In this document: piece after piece, positions 16,966-25,551 of the stretch
How the letters are laid out: every line of letters starts with the position of its first letter
Position numbering within the stretch: the first letter of the stretch is position 1
Assembly (NCBI GenBank): GCA_964392655.1
Contig: CAYMQY010000001.1
Coordinates: 11,310-75,309, forward strand
Length of the DNA: 64,000 bases
Reading direction: 5' to 3'
Source: M3007 sp964392655
Lineage (GTDB): Bacteria > Bacteroidota > Bacteroidia > Chitinophagales > Saprospiraceae
Translations under genes and position numbers: made by a program
The notes under the pieces: generated by a model
What the model was told of the DNA's origin: nothing
The model's database searches: none
Seen by the model: only the letters and a program-made list of their open reading frames with translations

Positions 16966-18399
16966 ATGGCCATGAAAGCGTCCCCCCGTCCAAATGTAGG
17001 CCCATCTACCGATCCCCCTATTCCTGTCCAATTCCAGAATTTTTACCACAGCTCGGAAGCACTTCGTTTGGAAGGCTCTCTGGGTGGAGCAGGTATGCCT
17101 GTGCTGAAAGATGCCGGTCAAACTACCGGCACATTGCTCCTACTGCTTGGGGAAACTACGGCCTGGCAGGAAGCATGCGATTTTTTAGAAATCTGCAAAC
17201 AGCAGCACCGGCATGCCGTTTGTCTCGCGCTATTCAACCGTCCGCTGGAACACCACAAGGTGTGGGAGTTACTCCACTCGGGTGCCGACGAGGTGTTGCA
17301 ATGGAACCAGTTGCCCGAGCCGGAACGCATCCTCCGGGCAAGGCTTGAGCGCTGGACAGCCGTAGACAACATTCTTGGATCGCCTGAAGTGCAGGAAAAA
17401 CTCGTCGGCAGCAGTCCGTGTTGGCACAAACTCCTGCGGCAGGTGATAGAAATGGCGATGTTCAGCAGCGCCCCGGTGCTCCTGCTCGGCGAGAGCGGTA
17501 CCGGCAAGGAACTGCTTGCACGTCTCATCCACCGGCTTGATGCTCGGGCAAACAAGCGCGATCTGGTGTTGTTGGACTGCACGACGGTGTCGCCCGAACT
17601 GTCGGGCAGCGAGTTTTTCGGCCACGAAAAAGGTGCGTTCACCAATGCCGTGTCCAACCGCGACGGGGCCTTTGCTCTGGCTGACGGCGGCACCCTGTTT
17701 CTGGACGAGATCGGTGAACTGCCACCGGCCATGCAGGCCGAACTGCTACGCGCCGTGCAGGAAAAAATGTACAAACGCGTCGGGAGCAACTTTTGGCGGC
17801 ACACCAACTTCCGGTTAGTGTCGGCCACCAACCGCGACCTGAGCGCCGAGGTACGGCACGGTCGCTTCCGCGAAGACCTGTTTTTCCGCCTTTCCGCCTG
17901 CGTATGCCACGTGCCGCCCCTGCGCAAGCGCATGGATGATGTGCCCGCTCTGGCCATCTGTTTTTTGAAACAAGCCCTGCGCACCGACACCCCGCCCCCA
18001 TTCGACGAGCACCTGCTCACCTACTTGTGTACCCGCGAGTATCAGGGCAACGTGCGCGAATTGCAGCAACTCGTGTCGCGCATTGCTTACCGCCATACCG
18101 GCAACGGGCCGGTCACCGTGGGCGACCTGCCCGAATACGACCGCCCCGATATGGCCCGTCTGCAAAACCCCTGGAGCCTCTCCGATTTTGAGACGGCTCT
18201 GCGCATTGCCATTGCCAACGGAATCGGCCTGAAGGAAATCAAGCGCTGCGTCAGCAATAAAACCATGGAACTTGCGATTTCAGCATCCAACGGGAATTTG
18301 CAGGATGCTGCCTACCAACTGCAAGTGAGCGATAGAACGATTCAACTGTATTTGGCAAGTGTACGGGATGGGGAAGTGGTGCCGGAAGGGATGGATTAA
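16966..18399 (+). CDS. Sigma54-interacting transcription activator with degenerate receiver domain
   Basis: The ATG at 16966 gives 477 residues (a TTG at 16939 could add nine). Residues about 1-140 resemble a receiver fold (LHSGADEVLQW), but I cannot see the conserved phospho-acceptor acidic pocket. An AAA+ sigma54 interaction domain follows, with Walker A GESGTGKE (about 175-182), the sigma54-contact loop GAFTNA instead of GAFTGA (about 223-228), Walker B GGTLFLDEIGELP and arginine-finger region FREDLFFRLSA. The C-terminus is a Fis-like helix-turn-helix (LQDAAYQLQVSDRTIQLYL). It ends two bases from the stop of the convergent amidase operon and may regulate it; that link is inference. Confidence 0.85.
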   Translation: MAMKASPRPNVGPSTDPPIPVQFQNFYHSSEALRLEGSLGGAGMPVLKDAGQTTGTLLLLLGETTAWQEACDFLEICKQQHRHAVCLALFNRPLEHHKVWELLHSGADEVLQWNQLPEPERILRARLERWTAVDNILGSPEVQEKLVGSSPCWHKLLRQVIEMAMFSSAPVLLLGESGTGKELLARLIHRLDARANKRDLVLLDCTTVSPELSGSEFFGHEKGAFTNAVSNRDGAFALADGGTLFLDEIGELPPAMQAELLRAVQEKMYKRVGSNFWRHTNFRLVSATNRDLSAEVRHGRFREDLFFRLSACVCHVPPLRKRMDDVPALAICFLKQALRTDTPPPFDEHLLTYLCTREYQGNVRELQQLVSRIAYRHTGNGPVTVGDLPEYDRPDMARLQNPWSLSDFETALRIAIANGIGLKEIKRCVSNKTMELAISASNGNLQDAAYQLQVSDRTIQLYLASVRDGEVVPEGMD

Positions 18400-18400
18400 C

Positions 18401-19465
18401 TTATGGAAGAATTATTCCCCGACGCCATGTATCGGGAATTGGGGACCCTGACCCCTCCTTGTAGCTGCCGCCATCAGTCAGGCCAAGATTTTGTTTTGCC
18501 CATTCGCCGATCTGAAGCCAAGTGGTTGGCCCGGGGTCATTATCGCGGCTGGAACTGGCTTGCCGATGAGCAAAGACATAGCGGATTGTCGGTATCCTTG
18601 CTTTTAGCGCTGTCAGCAAACGGCGACCGGCTGCGATTTGTGCCGAAGTGGGTTCGCCACAAACACGACTGCCACTACCATGCCCGCGATTGACGTATTG
18701 ACCGGAACTCCACCAGCACCTGCCCCTGTCATCTGCAAATGTGCCGGCAAACTCAATGCCTACGCTCCGGCTGTTGAAGCTTTGGGCGTGGTAAACAATT
18801 CTTGATTCCGGGTACAATTGAATGATACGCCCATTGGGCAAAACAACAAAGTGCGCCCCAACCCACAGGTAGTGCCGGGGGTCATTGTTTTGACTTCCGG
18901 CGGTTTGGTGCAACACCACGGCATTGACGCTGGAAAGTGCACGCGTGCCCCCCAAACAACTGGTTGCGTTTCGGGCAGATGCACACTGTCCAGGTGTGGC
19001 TTGGCCGGTAAAGTCCTCAATCGCACCAATTGCCACTGGAATCAAGGCCTCTAAGGCTCGTTTCAATGCATTCCAGGTAGCCGGCCCCAATTTTCCGTCT
19101 GCCGTCAGCCCATTTGCTGCCTGAAATTTAGCGATGAGTTCTGCAAAAGCAGCTTCGTTCGGAGATTGATTTAAACGAAATACCTTCGACACGATGTCAT
19201 TGTAATGCCGGAGCCAGCCGACCGAAGCCGCGTTTTTTTTGTTGTAGGCCACAGCACTCTGAAGTGCATTACTGCCGAGCTCATCCAGCCACTCATCCTC
19301 GTTCGTGTGCAGACTTTCTCGAGTCGGCGCCCGACGACAAGTCGGGCAATTGCAGTTTGCAGCATGGTATGTTTTGCCTTTTTGGCAATTCGAGCAGCCA
19401 CAGCCACAAGAATGCCCGGATGGAGAGGCTTCCATTTCGAGTAATTCATCAAGGTAAGTACGCAT
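18401..19465 (-). CDS. N-acetylmuramoyl-L-alanine amidase with Cys-rich N-terminus and PG-binding domain
   Basis: I start at the ATG at 19465 (MRTYLDELLEMEAS) because the protease gene in the same operon begins with the same seven residues; the product has 354 residues. There is no Sec signal. A Cys-rich segment (about 20-43, CGCGCSNC and CNCPTC) is followed by a peptidoglycan-binding type 1 domain (about 90-138, FQAANGLTADGKLGPATWNA). An amidase_2/PGRP domain comes last, with putative zinc ligands in VVLHQTAGS (His about 186) and YVFAHRQASSSRDNDPGPTT. It would cleave the amide bond between muramic acid and the stem peptide. Last gene of the eight-gene operon. Confidence 0.88.
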   Translation of the reverse strand: MRTYLDELLEMEASPSGHSCGCGCSNCQKGKTYHAANCNCPTCRRAPTRESLHTNEDEWLDELGSNALQSAVAYNKKNAASVGWLRHYNDIVSKVFRLNQSPNEAAFAELIAKFQAANGLTADGKLGPATWNALKRALEALIPVAIGAIEDFTGQATPGQCASARNATSCLGGTRALSSVNAVVLHQTAGSQNNDPRHYLWVGAHFVVLPNGRIIQLYPESRIVYHAQSFNSRSVGIEFAGTFADDRGRCWWSSGQYVNRGHGSGSRVCGEPTSAQIAAGRRLLTALKARIPTIRYVFAHRQASSSRDNDPGPTTWLQIGEWAKQNLGLTDGGSYKEGSGSPIPDTWRRGIILP

Positions 19466-19497
19466 TGTTTTTTCTGTTTGACCATCTGAGAACCGAG

Positions 19498-20031
19498 TCA
19501 ACCAACTCGCATAATTTCATCTAAAACCGTTTCATATTGTTGATAGGGTCCTCGCTGGTAGCCTCCCTGGTTTGTCCCTTTTGTGTACTCCCTCCGGGGT
19601 GGTTCTGCCCGGAGCCAAATCTCGACACGGCGATTCTTTTCAGGTCTGTCGGCGGAAACAAGCGTTAACTTACCCTCCGTATTCAACGTCACCGGAACGG
19701 GAAATTTCAATTGAGCCCTGTACTTGTCATGCAAGGCGTAAAGTAGATGTGAAGCGGCTGAACTGGCTCTTTTCAAGCCGAGGTAATGGTTGAAGGTGAA
19801 TGATCCACTTGTGTCGGCAAAACCGACAATCACTATTTCCAACACCGGTTGGGATGTTTGATGTGAATCGGCAATCATTTTTGCAAGATTGTTCAGGGCT
19901 TTAATGTGGTCGGGAAGAAGATCCGATTTGTTTAGTCGAAAACCATCAATCGTGAACGATTGAGGAACCCCGGTTTGGACGAATGCTCGCGGGGATGTGG
20001 TGGAGTCGGGAGACATGTTGTAGCCGTTCAT
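19498..20031 (-). CDS. OmpA-like C-terminal domain protein without signal peptide
   Basis: The ATG at 20031 (MNGYNMSPDSTTSP) gives 177 residues; a longer in-frame start at 20103 would overlap the protease gene. Residues about 20-140 form an OmpA/MotB peptidoglycan-associating domain (SFTIDGFRLNKSDLLPDHIK, VIVGFADTSGSF, GLKRASSAASHLLYAL, RPEKNRRVEIWL). The usual signal peptide and membrane anchor are missing. The tail is Gln/Tyr-rich and ends ETVLDEIMRVG, slightly like the YLDE leader of two operon neighbours. Such domains bind meso-diaminopimelate in peptidoglycan, which matches the amidase next door. Confidence 0.8.
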   Translation of the reverse strand: MNGYNMSPDSTTSPRAFVQTGVPQSFTIDGFRLNKSDLLPDHIKALNNLAKMIADSHQTSQPVLEIVIVGFADTSGSFTFNHYLGLKRASSAASHLLYALHDKYRAQLKFPVPVTLNTEGKLTLVSADRPEKNRRVEIWLRAEPPRREYTKGTNQGGYQRGPYQQYETVLDEIMRVG

Positions 20032-20090
20032 AATCAGGTTGTTTTTACAAATTAGAGAATGAGTTTTTTTTGAAATTGGCAAGCGACAGG

Positions 20091-20963
20091 TTATTTGAGC
20101 CAAGCCTGGACTTGGGTGTACACCTCGTTATTAAATAAAATGCCTCGGTTGTGGGAGTAAATTTCCTGTCCACCACTACATCCTGCTCCGGGACTTTTTG
20201 TGCAACCATCAAGATCTCCGCAGGCGCCGGTGTGAATACCTGCCAAAAAACGCTGGCGAGGAATACAGTCGTTTTCTCCCCAGACCATGTACCATATTGG
20301 TGAACCACTGTGACCCGGGCAGGTGTCACCTTTGTAGGTAAATCTGTTTTTTTGAACAACCCCACCGATCCTGGGCTCCATATTGTCCATAGGCTCATCA
20401 TCCCACCATTGGGTGAACGGCGCCTTGTCGGAAGGGTAGCCGCAGACTGTGACAACTTTGCCTTTCAAAAAATCTTTGTCCATGGGTATTTGGTGCGTGC
20501 CTTGGCCACAGCTCCCCCACCAACCCAATCGGGTATTTTGGATAGCCGTAAACTTCTTTTTTCCTACCTCTTCATTCAGAATGATCACCGCGTAATCGTG
20601 CCGGCGGTCAAAAGCGTTACGCCACTCGTCCCGTAGTCGAAAGACCGTTGTTGTGTATTCACCAAAAGGCTTCGATGCACCATGTCGTCCTGGAGATACC
20701 GTTATTCGAATAGGCAACAGTCCTTTTAATGGCCCGGAGTTTGGGACAAGGACATGCCCCGCCGTAAGCACATGGCGCGGACTTATAAGCAATCCTGTTG
20801 CGGGCAATTGATCTGTATGTTCTACATTATTCGCATCTCGATATGTACAAATGATTGAACAAATCCACCGGAACGGCGGCCGAGTGTTGTTGTCAATTAT
20901 ACTACGAGTATCTGCACCCACAATTTCAAGTTCATTCCAGATTTCATCCAGATACGTTCGCAT
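20091..20963 (-). CDS. Trypsin-like serine protease (V8/glutamyl endopeptidase type), no signal peptide
   Basis: This 290-residue chymotrypsin-fold protease shows a full catalytic triad: His70 in HVLTAGHVLV, Asp123 in RRHDYAVIIL and Ser219 in DTCPGHSGSPIW. Cysteines near residues 215 and 235-255 may form disulfides. The N-terminus MRTYLDEIWNELEIVG is not a signal peptide; its first seven residues match the start of the operon's amidase (Leu/Ile at the eighth). An extracellular-type protease with no Sec signal needs another export route or release by lysis. Its ATG follows the amidohydrolase stop by 54 bases. Confidence 0.88.
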   Translation of the reverse strand: MRTYLDEIWNELEIVGADTRSIIDNNTRPPFRWICSIICTYRDANNVEHTDQLPATGLLISPRHVLTAGHVLVPNSGPLKGLLPIRITVSPGRHGASKPFGEYTTTVFRLRDEWRNAFDRRHDYAVIILNEEVGKKKFTAIQNTRLGWWGSCGQGTHQIPMDKDFLKGKVVTVCGYPSDKAPFTQWWDDEPMDNMEPRIGGVVQKNRFTYKGDTCPGHSGSPIWYMVWGENDCIPRQRFLAGIHTGACGDLDGCTKSPGAGCSGGQEIYSHNRGILFNNEVYTQVQAWLK

Positions 20964-21017
20964 TGTTTCAAATTTTTTGTCCGACCACCTCGGCCGGCAT
21001 CGTGAAAAAATAAGGTG

Positions 21018-21971
21018 TCAACCCACCACTCCCTCCCGCAGCCAAGGGTCGCCGGCAACCGGCAAACGGGCATCGGCAGTGGAAAACGGCGGCTCGGTTC
21101 GAAGGGGTACGGTTCGGGTTCTGGAGGTTAAGCGCAGAAAATTCCCGCCCAGCACAAGGGCCTCCTGTTCGGGCGGCAGGCGCAGGGCAAATACTTTTTC
21201 CAGTTCCACGCCGGGGTGCAGCCACGGTCCGTCGGATCCGAACAGCACCTTGTGGGCGCCGGCCCGCCGCACGGCCATCTCCAGCAGATCGAAGCGTCGC
21301 ACGCCGGAGGTGTCGGTGAACACATTGGCGTGGCGCTCGAGGTACGGGATAAAATTCAGTTGCGCTTTCCAGTCGTCAGCAAAACTTCCGAGGTGCGGAA
21401 TGATGAAGTTCACGTCGGGATACTCAGTCGCGAACAGCTCGATACTTGTCACATTTCCCATCACGTCGTACAACACCGGCAGCCGGAATGCCCGGGCTGA
21501 TTCGCATACCTCACGGGTGATGTGCGCATCGTGCCGGTGTGCCTTGATGCCCCGAAAACCGTACTCTTCCACCGCTTCGCGCACCAGATCGAACACACGC
21601 CCCGCATCGCGCCCGGCATGCACGAAGGCAAAGCCGGAAAAGCGCTCGGGATGCTGCCGTACCAATCGGGCTACCATCCGGTTGGCCGCCCGGTAGTCAG
21701 AGTGAAACGCTGCGAACAGGTTGATTCTCTCGATGCCCGACTCGTCGGCCCAGCGCAGAAACTTAGTCAGGTCGGCCCGCGTATCCCAGGGACCGTTGAG
21801 TCCGTCACCGGGGCCGTAGTGGCAGTGCGCGTCTATGACCGGAGTTTGCCGGCGTCGTCGCTCGCGCCACTTCGGGTATCGGTTGAAACCAGCACAGGCA
21901 GGACACATACAGGCATGCGAGTAGCCGGCACCTGCGATGCAACCGCGCAGGGTGTTAGTATCAAATTTCAT
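21018..21971 (-). CDS. Amidohydrolase_2 family TIM-barrel metal hydrolase
   Basis: The 317-residue protein has the amidohydrolase-2 (ACMSD-like) pattern: the first-strand HxH motif in VIDAHCHYGPGD (about residues 47-50), a strand with FRGIKAHRHD, a later metal or catalytic His in NFIIPHLGSF and the terminal Asp in VLFGSDGPWLHPGVE. These enzymes hydrolyse or decarboxylate small cyclic substrates; the substrate here is unknown. The N-terminus has extra cysteines (GCIAGAGYSHACMCPACAG) whose CMCPAC resembles CNCPTC in the operon's amidase, an unusual addition for this family. It is preceded by a perfect stem-loop. Confidence 0.82.
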   Translation of the reverse strand: MKFDTNTLRGCIAGAGYSHACMCPACAGFNRYPKWRERRRRQTPVIDAHCHYGPGDGLNGPWDTRADLTKFLRWADESGIERINLFAAFHSDYRAANRMVARLVRQHPERFSGFAFVHAGRDAGRVFDLVREAVEEYGFRGIKAHRHDAHITREVCESARAFRLPVLYDVMGNVTSIELFATEYPDVNFIIPHLGSFADDWKAQLNFIPYLERHANVFTDTSGVRRFDLLEMAVRRAGAHKVLFGSDGPWLHPGVELEKVFALRLPPEQEALVLGGNFLRLTSRTRTVPLRTEPPFSTADARLPVAGDPWLREGVVG

Positions 21972-21988
21972 CGAAGGAAGCGGTAGTA

Positions 21989-22019
21989 GTCAGGCGGTGA
22001 CTGGCAGTCACCGCCTGAC
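21989..22019 (-). promoter_or_regulatory. Intercistronic perfect stem-loop
   Basis: GTCAGGCGGTGACT (21989-22002) and AGTCACCGCCTGAC (22006-22019) form a perfect 14-bp stem with a three-base loop. It sits in the 63-base gap between the 723-residue gene and the amidohydrolase gene. There is no T-run on either side, so a Rho-independent terminator is unlikely. An mRNA-stability or processing element that sets different levels for the two halves of the operon fits better. Confidence 0.7.
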
Positions 22020-22034
22020 GTGGTGTGCAGAAAA

Positions 22035-24206
22035 TCAGGCCACTTTGCCGCGCTGCTCCAGGAGCCGGCGTTGCAGGTGGATCGAAGGTTGAACAGCATC
22101 TATCCGCCCGCCGGTGATATCGGCAGTGAGATCCACCCCTGTGACGGCGCGGTAGGCGTGCATGTACGCTTGTATCTGCGGGCGCCAGAAGTTGGCCCAG
22201 TTGGCCGCCGAAAAGCGATTGGTCACGCTTGTCCAGTCTCCAAACCGGATAGAGAGCAGCAGTTGTTCGCCAAATACTCCGAGGTCACGAAAATGGGACA
22301 CATTGGTCTTGGTCCAACCCATCAGGTTGTTGAGCGCCGCGACACGATCCATCCACGGCTCGGGGTAGGCCACCATGATTCGAGTGGGCAGAAATTCCCG
22401 AAACTCAGGCCGTGCCAACAACCACTGCTGCATCAGCATTTCCGACCGCGCCACTGAAGGCAGATCGCCATACTGGTTGTGCGCGCCTTCGGACAATACG
22501 AGGTGAACTTCCTTGAGTGCGTTCAGGATCGGGAAGGCGTCGGGTTGCACTGTCATGTCATCCGCCTGTTTGTAGTATCTGGTGGTCAGGTTTAGTAGCG
22601 TATGGAACGCTTCAATGAACTTGGAGCGGCTGTCGGCAAAACGCATATTCTGTACAGCAGTACCCTGGAGCGTGATACCGTAGTGGTGGTCGTACTCGTA
22701 TGCGCGACGGCGCACGGTAAGGCGGTGTTGTTCATCCTGCAAGTACCCCCACATGAGGTTGCTGAGCGGCCGCAGCGGATCAATTTCGAGGTGCGCAAGA
22801 GGATCAACCTGACCGGGACCTTTGATGTTTTGAAATCGGCGTCCAATCGCATTGAGTCCTTGCACCATCATGCTTTCTTCCATCCAGTACGACCAGATGA
22901 GCTCGAGGAAACAGGGTGTGGCGAGTTTACTCTGAATAATACCGAAGCAGTTTGTGTCGGTTGAGGTGTTGCCCGTACTGGAGTACACCTGCAAGGCTTC
23001 TTCAAGGGCCAGGGTCTTGAGATCGGAATCTTTCAACTTGCGCCGAATAACCGCCAGGTACGGGATTGTTGACACAGCGCCGTTTACAGATTCCTTGTAC
23101 TCGTTCCACCACTCGTCCAGTTTTTTGACATCGGGATTCCCGTTCACCAAAGGCACATTGCTGTTCAAATTTTCCAGCGTGCTTTCATCAAAAACGCCGT
23201 CGGTCATACAATTGACCATAACAAACGATTCGGTGGCTACTTTAAGGCTGTGGTAACCATCTACGCCCATGAACGGTAAGGCCCGCGTTTGGCTCAGGCT
23301 TTTTACTTTGCCTTGCATCTTGGAGTTTTTGGTCAATGATGTTTGCGTGGCGCCGCAAAAAACCTCATCCATGAAATGGTGGAAATTCGTGAACGACAAG
23401 TCTTGCGTGCTTTTCTGGATGATCATCCACAAAGCGAGGTCGTAGGTGATCTGACCGGCAGAGGGCTGCAAGCGGGCGTTGATCGTATTGGACAACTTGC
23501 TGGCGATGGTTGCGCTCAGATCGGCAAATGAATCAGCGATCTCATCGGCCACCTTACCCAGCGGATTGGTGTTGGAGTTCGCGCCGTCCGGCAAAAGCAA
23601 CAGTTCGAAATTGGTTTTCAACTCTGCATTGAATGCCTCCAACAGTGGATCATCAACCGAAATTGCCGTTGACAATAAACCCAGCGTGACAGAGGGTGTA
23701 CCAAAAACCAGTTGCGGATACAGAATGCCCGTCGTTTGCGTCTGAGCAGGAATATTGCCCAAAAATTTGAGGTGGACCAGCCAAACGGCAGTAAGCGCAT
23801 CTGTGCTCGAAGCGGCTTGTAGCGCTACCGTCGTATGGCGCAAGTTTGCCAATGCCGGCGAGGACAAACCCGCACCGGTGTTCATGTCCATGTATCCAAT
23901 TTGAGGATTGCTCGTCGCTTGGTTGTCGTTAAACACCACGTCTTGGAGAAAGCGTCCGAAATCATCAGCATTGGTCAGGTCATAAACTTCTCCGGTAAAC
24001 GTGGCTTGTGTCGGAATGGTCGTGCTAGTCGGGTCAATGGCAATCTCGAACGACATCTCAGTGGTGAACGGAACACTGGCCCCTACCGTGGTTTGGTTGA
24101 CATCAACGTTCAGGGACGTAAGTTCCAGGATGACATCAACCGCCTCGACATTCTGTGCAGCCGTCCGTTGGTATCGGAGCCTCAGTTTATCAAAATTTGC
24201 ACTCAT
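22035..24206 (-). CDS. Large protein of unknown function (723 aa)
   Basis: I do not recognise this 723-residue protein. Residues 1 to about 190 look beta-rich (VEAVDVILELTSLNVDVN, TEMSFEIAIDPTSTTIPTQA), like a C2 or structural beta-sandwich. The rest is mainly helical with many aromatic and charged residues, including FTNFHHFMDEVFCG, FLELIWSYWMEESMMVQG and DEQHRLTVRRRAYEYDHHYG. No signal peptide, transmembrane helix or clear catalytic motif is visible. It lies 13 bases downstream of the HExxH gene in the operon. A scaffold role is possible but not shown. Confidence 0.75.
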   Translation of the reverse strand: MSANFDKLRLRYQRTAAQNVEAVDVILELTSLNVDVNQTTVGASVPFTTEMSFEIAIDPTSTTIPTQATFTGEVYDLTNADDFGRFLQDVVFNDNQATSNPQIGYMDMNTGAGLSSPALANLRHTTVALQAASSTDALTAVWLVHLKFLGNIPAQTQTTGILYPQLVFGTPSVTLGLLSTAISVDDPLLEAFNAELKTNFELLLLPDGANSNTNPLGKVADEIADSFADLSATIASKLSNTINARLQPSAGQITYDLALWMIIQKSTQDLSFTNFHHFMDEVFCGATQTSLTKNSKMQGKVKSLSQTRALPFMGVDGYHSLKVATESFVMVNCMTDGVFDESTLENLNSNVPLVNGNPDVKKLDEWWNEYKESVNGAVSTIPYLAVIRRKLKDSDLKTLALEEALQVYSSTGNTSTDTNCFGIIQSKLATPCFLELIWSYWMEESMMVQGLNAIGRRFQNIKGPGQVDPLAHLEIDPLRPLSNLMWGYLQDEQHRLTVRRRAYEYDHHYGITLQGTAVQNMRFADSRSKFIEAFHTLLNLTTRYYKQADDMTVQPDAFPILNALKEVHLVLSEGAHNQYGDLPSVARSEMLMQQWLLARPEFREFLPTRIMVAYPEPWMDRVAALNNLMGWTKTNVSHFRDLGVFGEQLLLSIRFGDWTSVTNRFSAANWANFWRPQIQAYMHAYRAVTGVDLTADITGGRIDAVQPSIHLQRRLLEQRGKVA

Positions 24207-24219
24207 AATTTTTCAAATT

Positions 24220-25551
24220 TTAAAGTGAACGTTGTTGTTGCATAACCGCCCACTGGAACAGCATTCCTGTGAGGGTTTTGTTTTCGGCAAATGGGGTAAT
24301 GGCGTGGTCGGCCCGGGCCTGCCCAACTGCGGCGAACACCATGCCCGGACGGGCCGAATACATGGCCCGGGGATGCTGTTGCCACAGTCGGTACATCTGC
24401 CGGAGCCGCTCCGGTTGGCGTTCGTTCAGCGGAAACACGTCGCGGAGCGCCGCTCCCCGCAGTGCCTGCGGCCGGTGCAGCAGGATGGTCTGTACAAAAT
24501 CCGGCAGCGCCTCGTGCAAGGCCCGAATGATCGTTTGCTGTGCCGCAGGCTGTTCGCCCGGCGGGTAGAAATTTTCCCAGATGCGCTCCAGGCGGTCCCA
24601 CTGCGGGTCGGGGTACAGCACCCGCCCGAAAGCAATGCTTATCTTGACCCGAATCCAGGGGAAGGGGTGCGGATCGCCGTCGGGAAGCCGGAACACGAAA
24701 TACTCCGGCAGGCTCACTACACCGATCAGTCCGGTGGTAGCGCTCACGCCCAGGGTGGCTACTGACCAGACGTCGGACAAAATTTCCGAAATCCACAGGC
24801 GGTAGAGTTTCCAGGCCGTGCTGCGTTGTGGTTCCTGTTCGGCCTTTTGTTCCAGCATCGCCGTGACGGTGTTAACCAAATCGAGCAGCGCTGCGCCCTG
24901 ATGCCCCACCTCGTGTACCAGCGACGAACCGATGCCGCTTCCCACCATTCGTTCCCGAGGCACCTTGATGATAGCCACCGGGTTGGAATGACCACCCGGC
25001 AAACGGGTTCGGGCGCGCCGGATGGCGGCCCCGTGGCCGCGGTCGAGGTAGCAGATCAGCGGCGGCGGATGGTAGTAGTCGCCGTCGAGGCGCAAGGTGT
25101 CGCGGGCAAGTATATCGAGTCCTGCCAACCAGATGCCTGTTTCGTGTTCGCTGCGCTGGTTGAGCACATCGGCAAAAATGTCGAAGGTGTCGAGCAGGGC
25201 ATTGAACCGCAACTTAAGCAAGGAAAAGCCCGTTTGCAGACGTTTGGGCGATTCTTCCGGGTTGTCCTGCAGACCGGTGATAAACCGTCGTACCTGGCGT
25301 CCCAGTTGTTTGCGCCCGCTGCGGATCAGGTCGTGGATGTGACGCAAAGCCCGGTTTTCCAGCCCTGCTGCCACCACCATCGGCATGGTTGCCTCGAAGG
25401 GCTTGACCTGTACCAACCGTGCCAGCAGCGCCTGCGCTTCGCCGATGAGGTGTTGCCGATGTATATCGGAAACCTGACTGTCGGCGCCCGTTGCGGGTGT
25501 TGCCTCGGTCACACGCCCGTGAGGATGAGTTGATTGCCTTGCCGGTACCAT
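24220..25551 (-). CDS. Putative HExxH zinc metallopeptidase-like protein
   Basis: The 443-residue protein has a metallopeptidase-style motif LVHEVGHQGAALLDLV (HExxH at residues 213-217). About 39 residues later comes EILSDVW (Glu256, Asp260), which fits the distal Glu ligand of gluzincins (ExxxD). The N-terminal 200 residues are helical and charged. The C-terminal part includes hydrophobic stretches (VATLGVSATTGLIGVVSLPE) but no signal peptide. It overlaps the upstream glycine-zipper gene by 43 bases. I know no named family. The active-site reading is inferred from motif and spacing alone. Confidence 0.65.
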   Translation of the reverse strand: MVPARQSTHPHGRVTEATPATGADSQVSDIHRQHLIGEAQALLARLVQVKPFEATMPMVVAAGLENRALRHIHDLIRSGRKQLGRQVRRFITGLQDNPEESPKRLQTGFSLLKLRFNALLDTFDIFADVLNQRSEHETGIWLAGLDILARDTLRLDGDYYHPPPLICYLDRGHGAAIRRARTRLPGGHSNPVAIIKVPRERMVGSGIGSSLVHEVGHQGAALLDLVNTVTAMLEQKAEQEPQRSTAWKLYRLWISEILSDVWSVATLGVSATTGLIGVVSLPEYFVFRLPDGDPHPFPWIRVKISIAFGRVLYPDPQWDRLERIWENFYPPGEQPAAQQTIIRALHEALPDFVQTILLHRPQALRGAALRDVFPLNERQPERLRQMYRLWQQHPRAMYSARPGMVFAAVGQARADHAITPFAENKTLTGMLFQWAVMQQQRSL

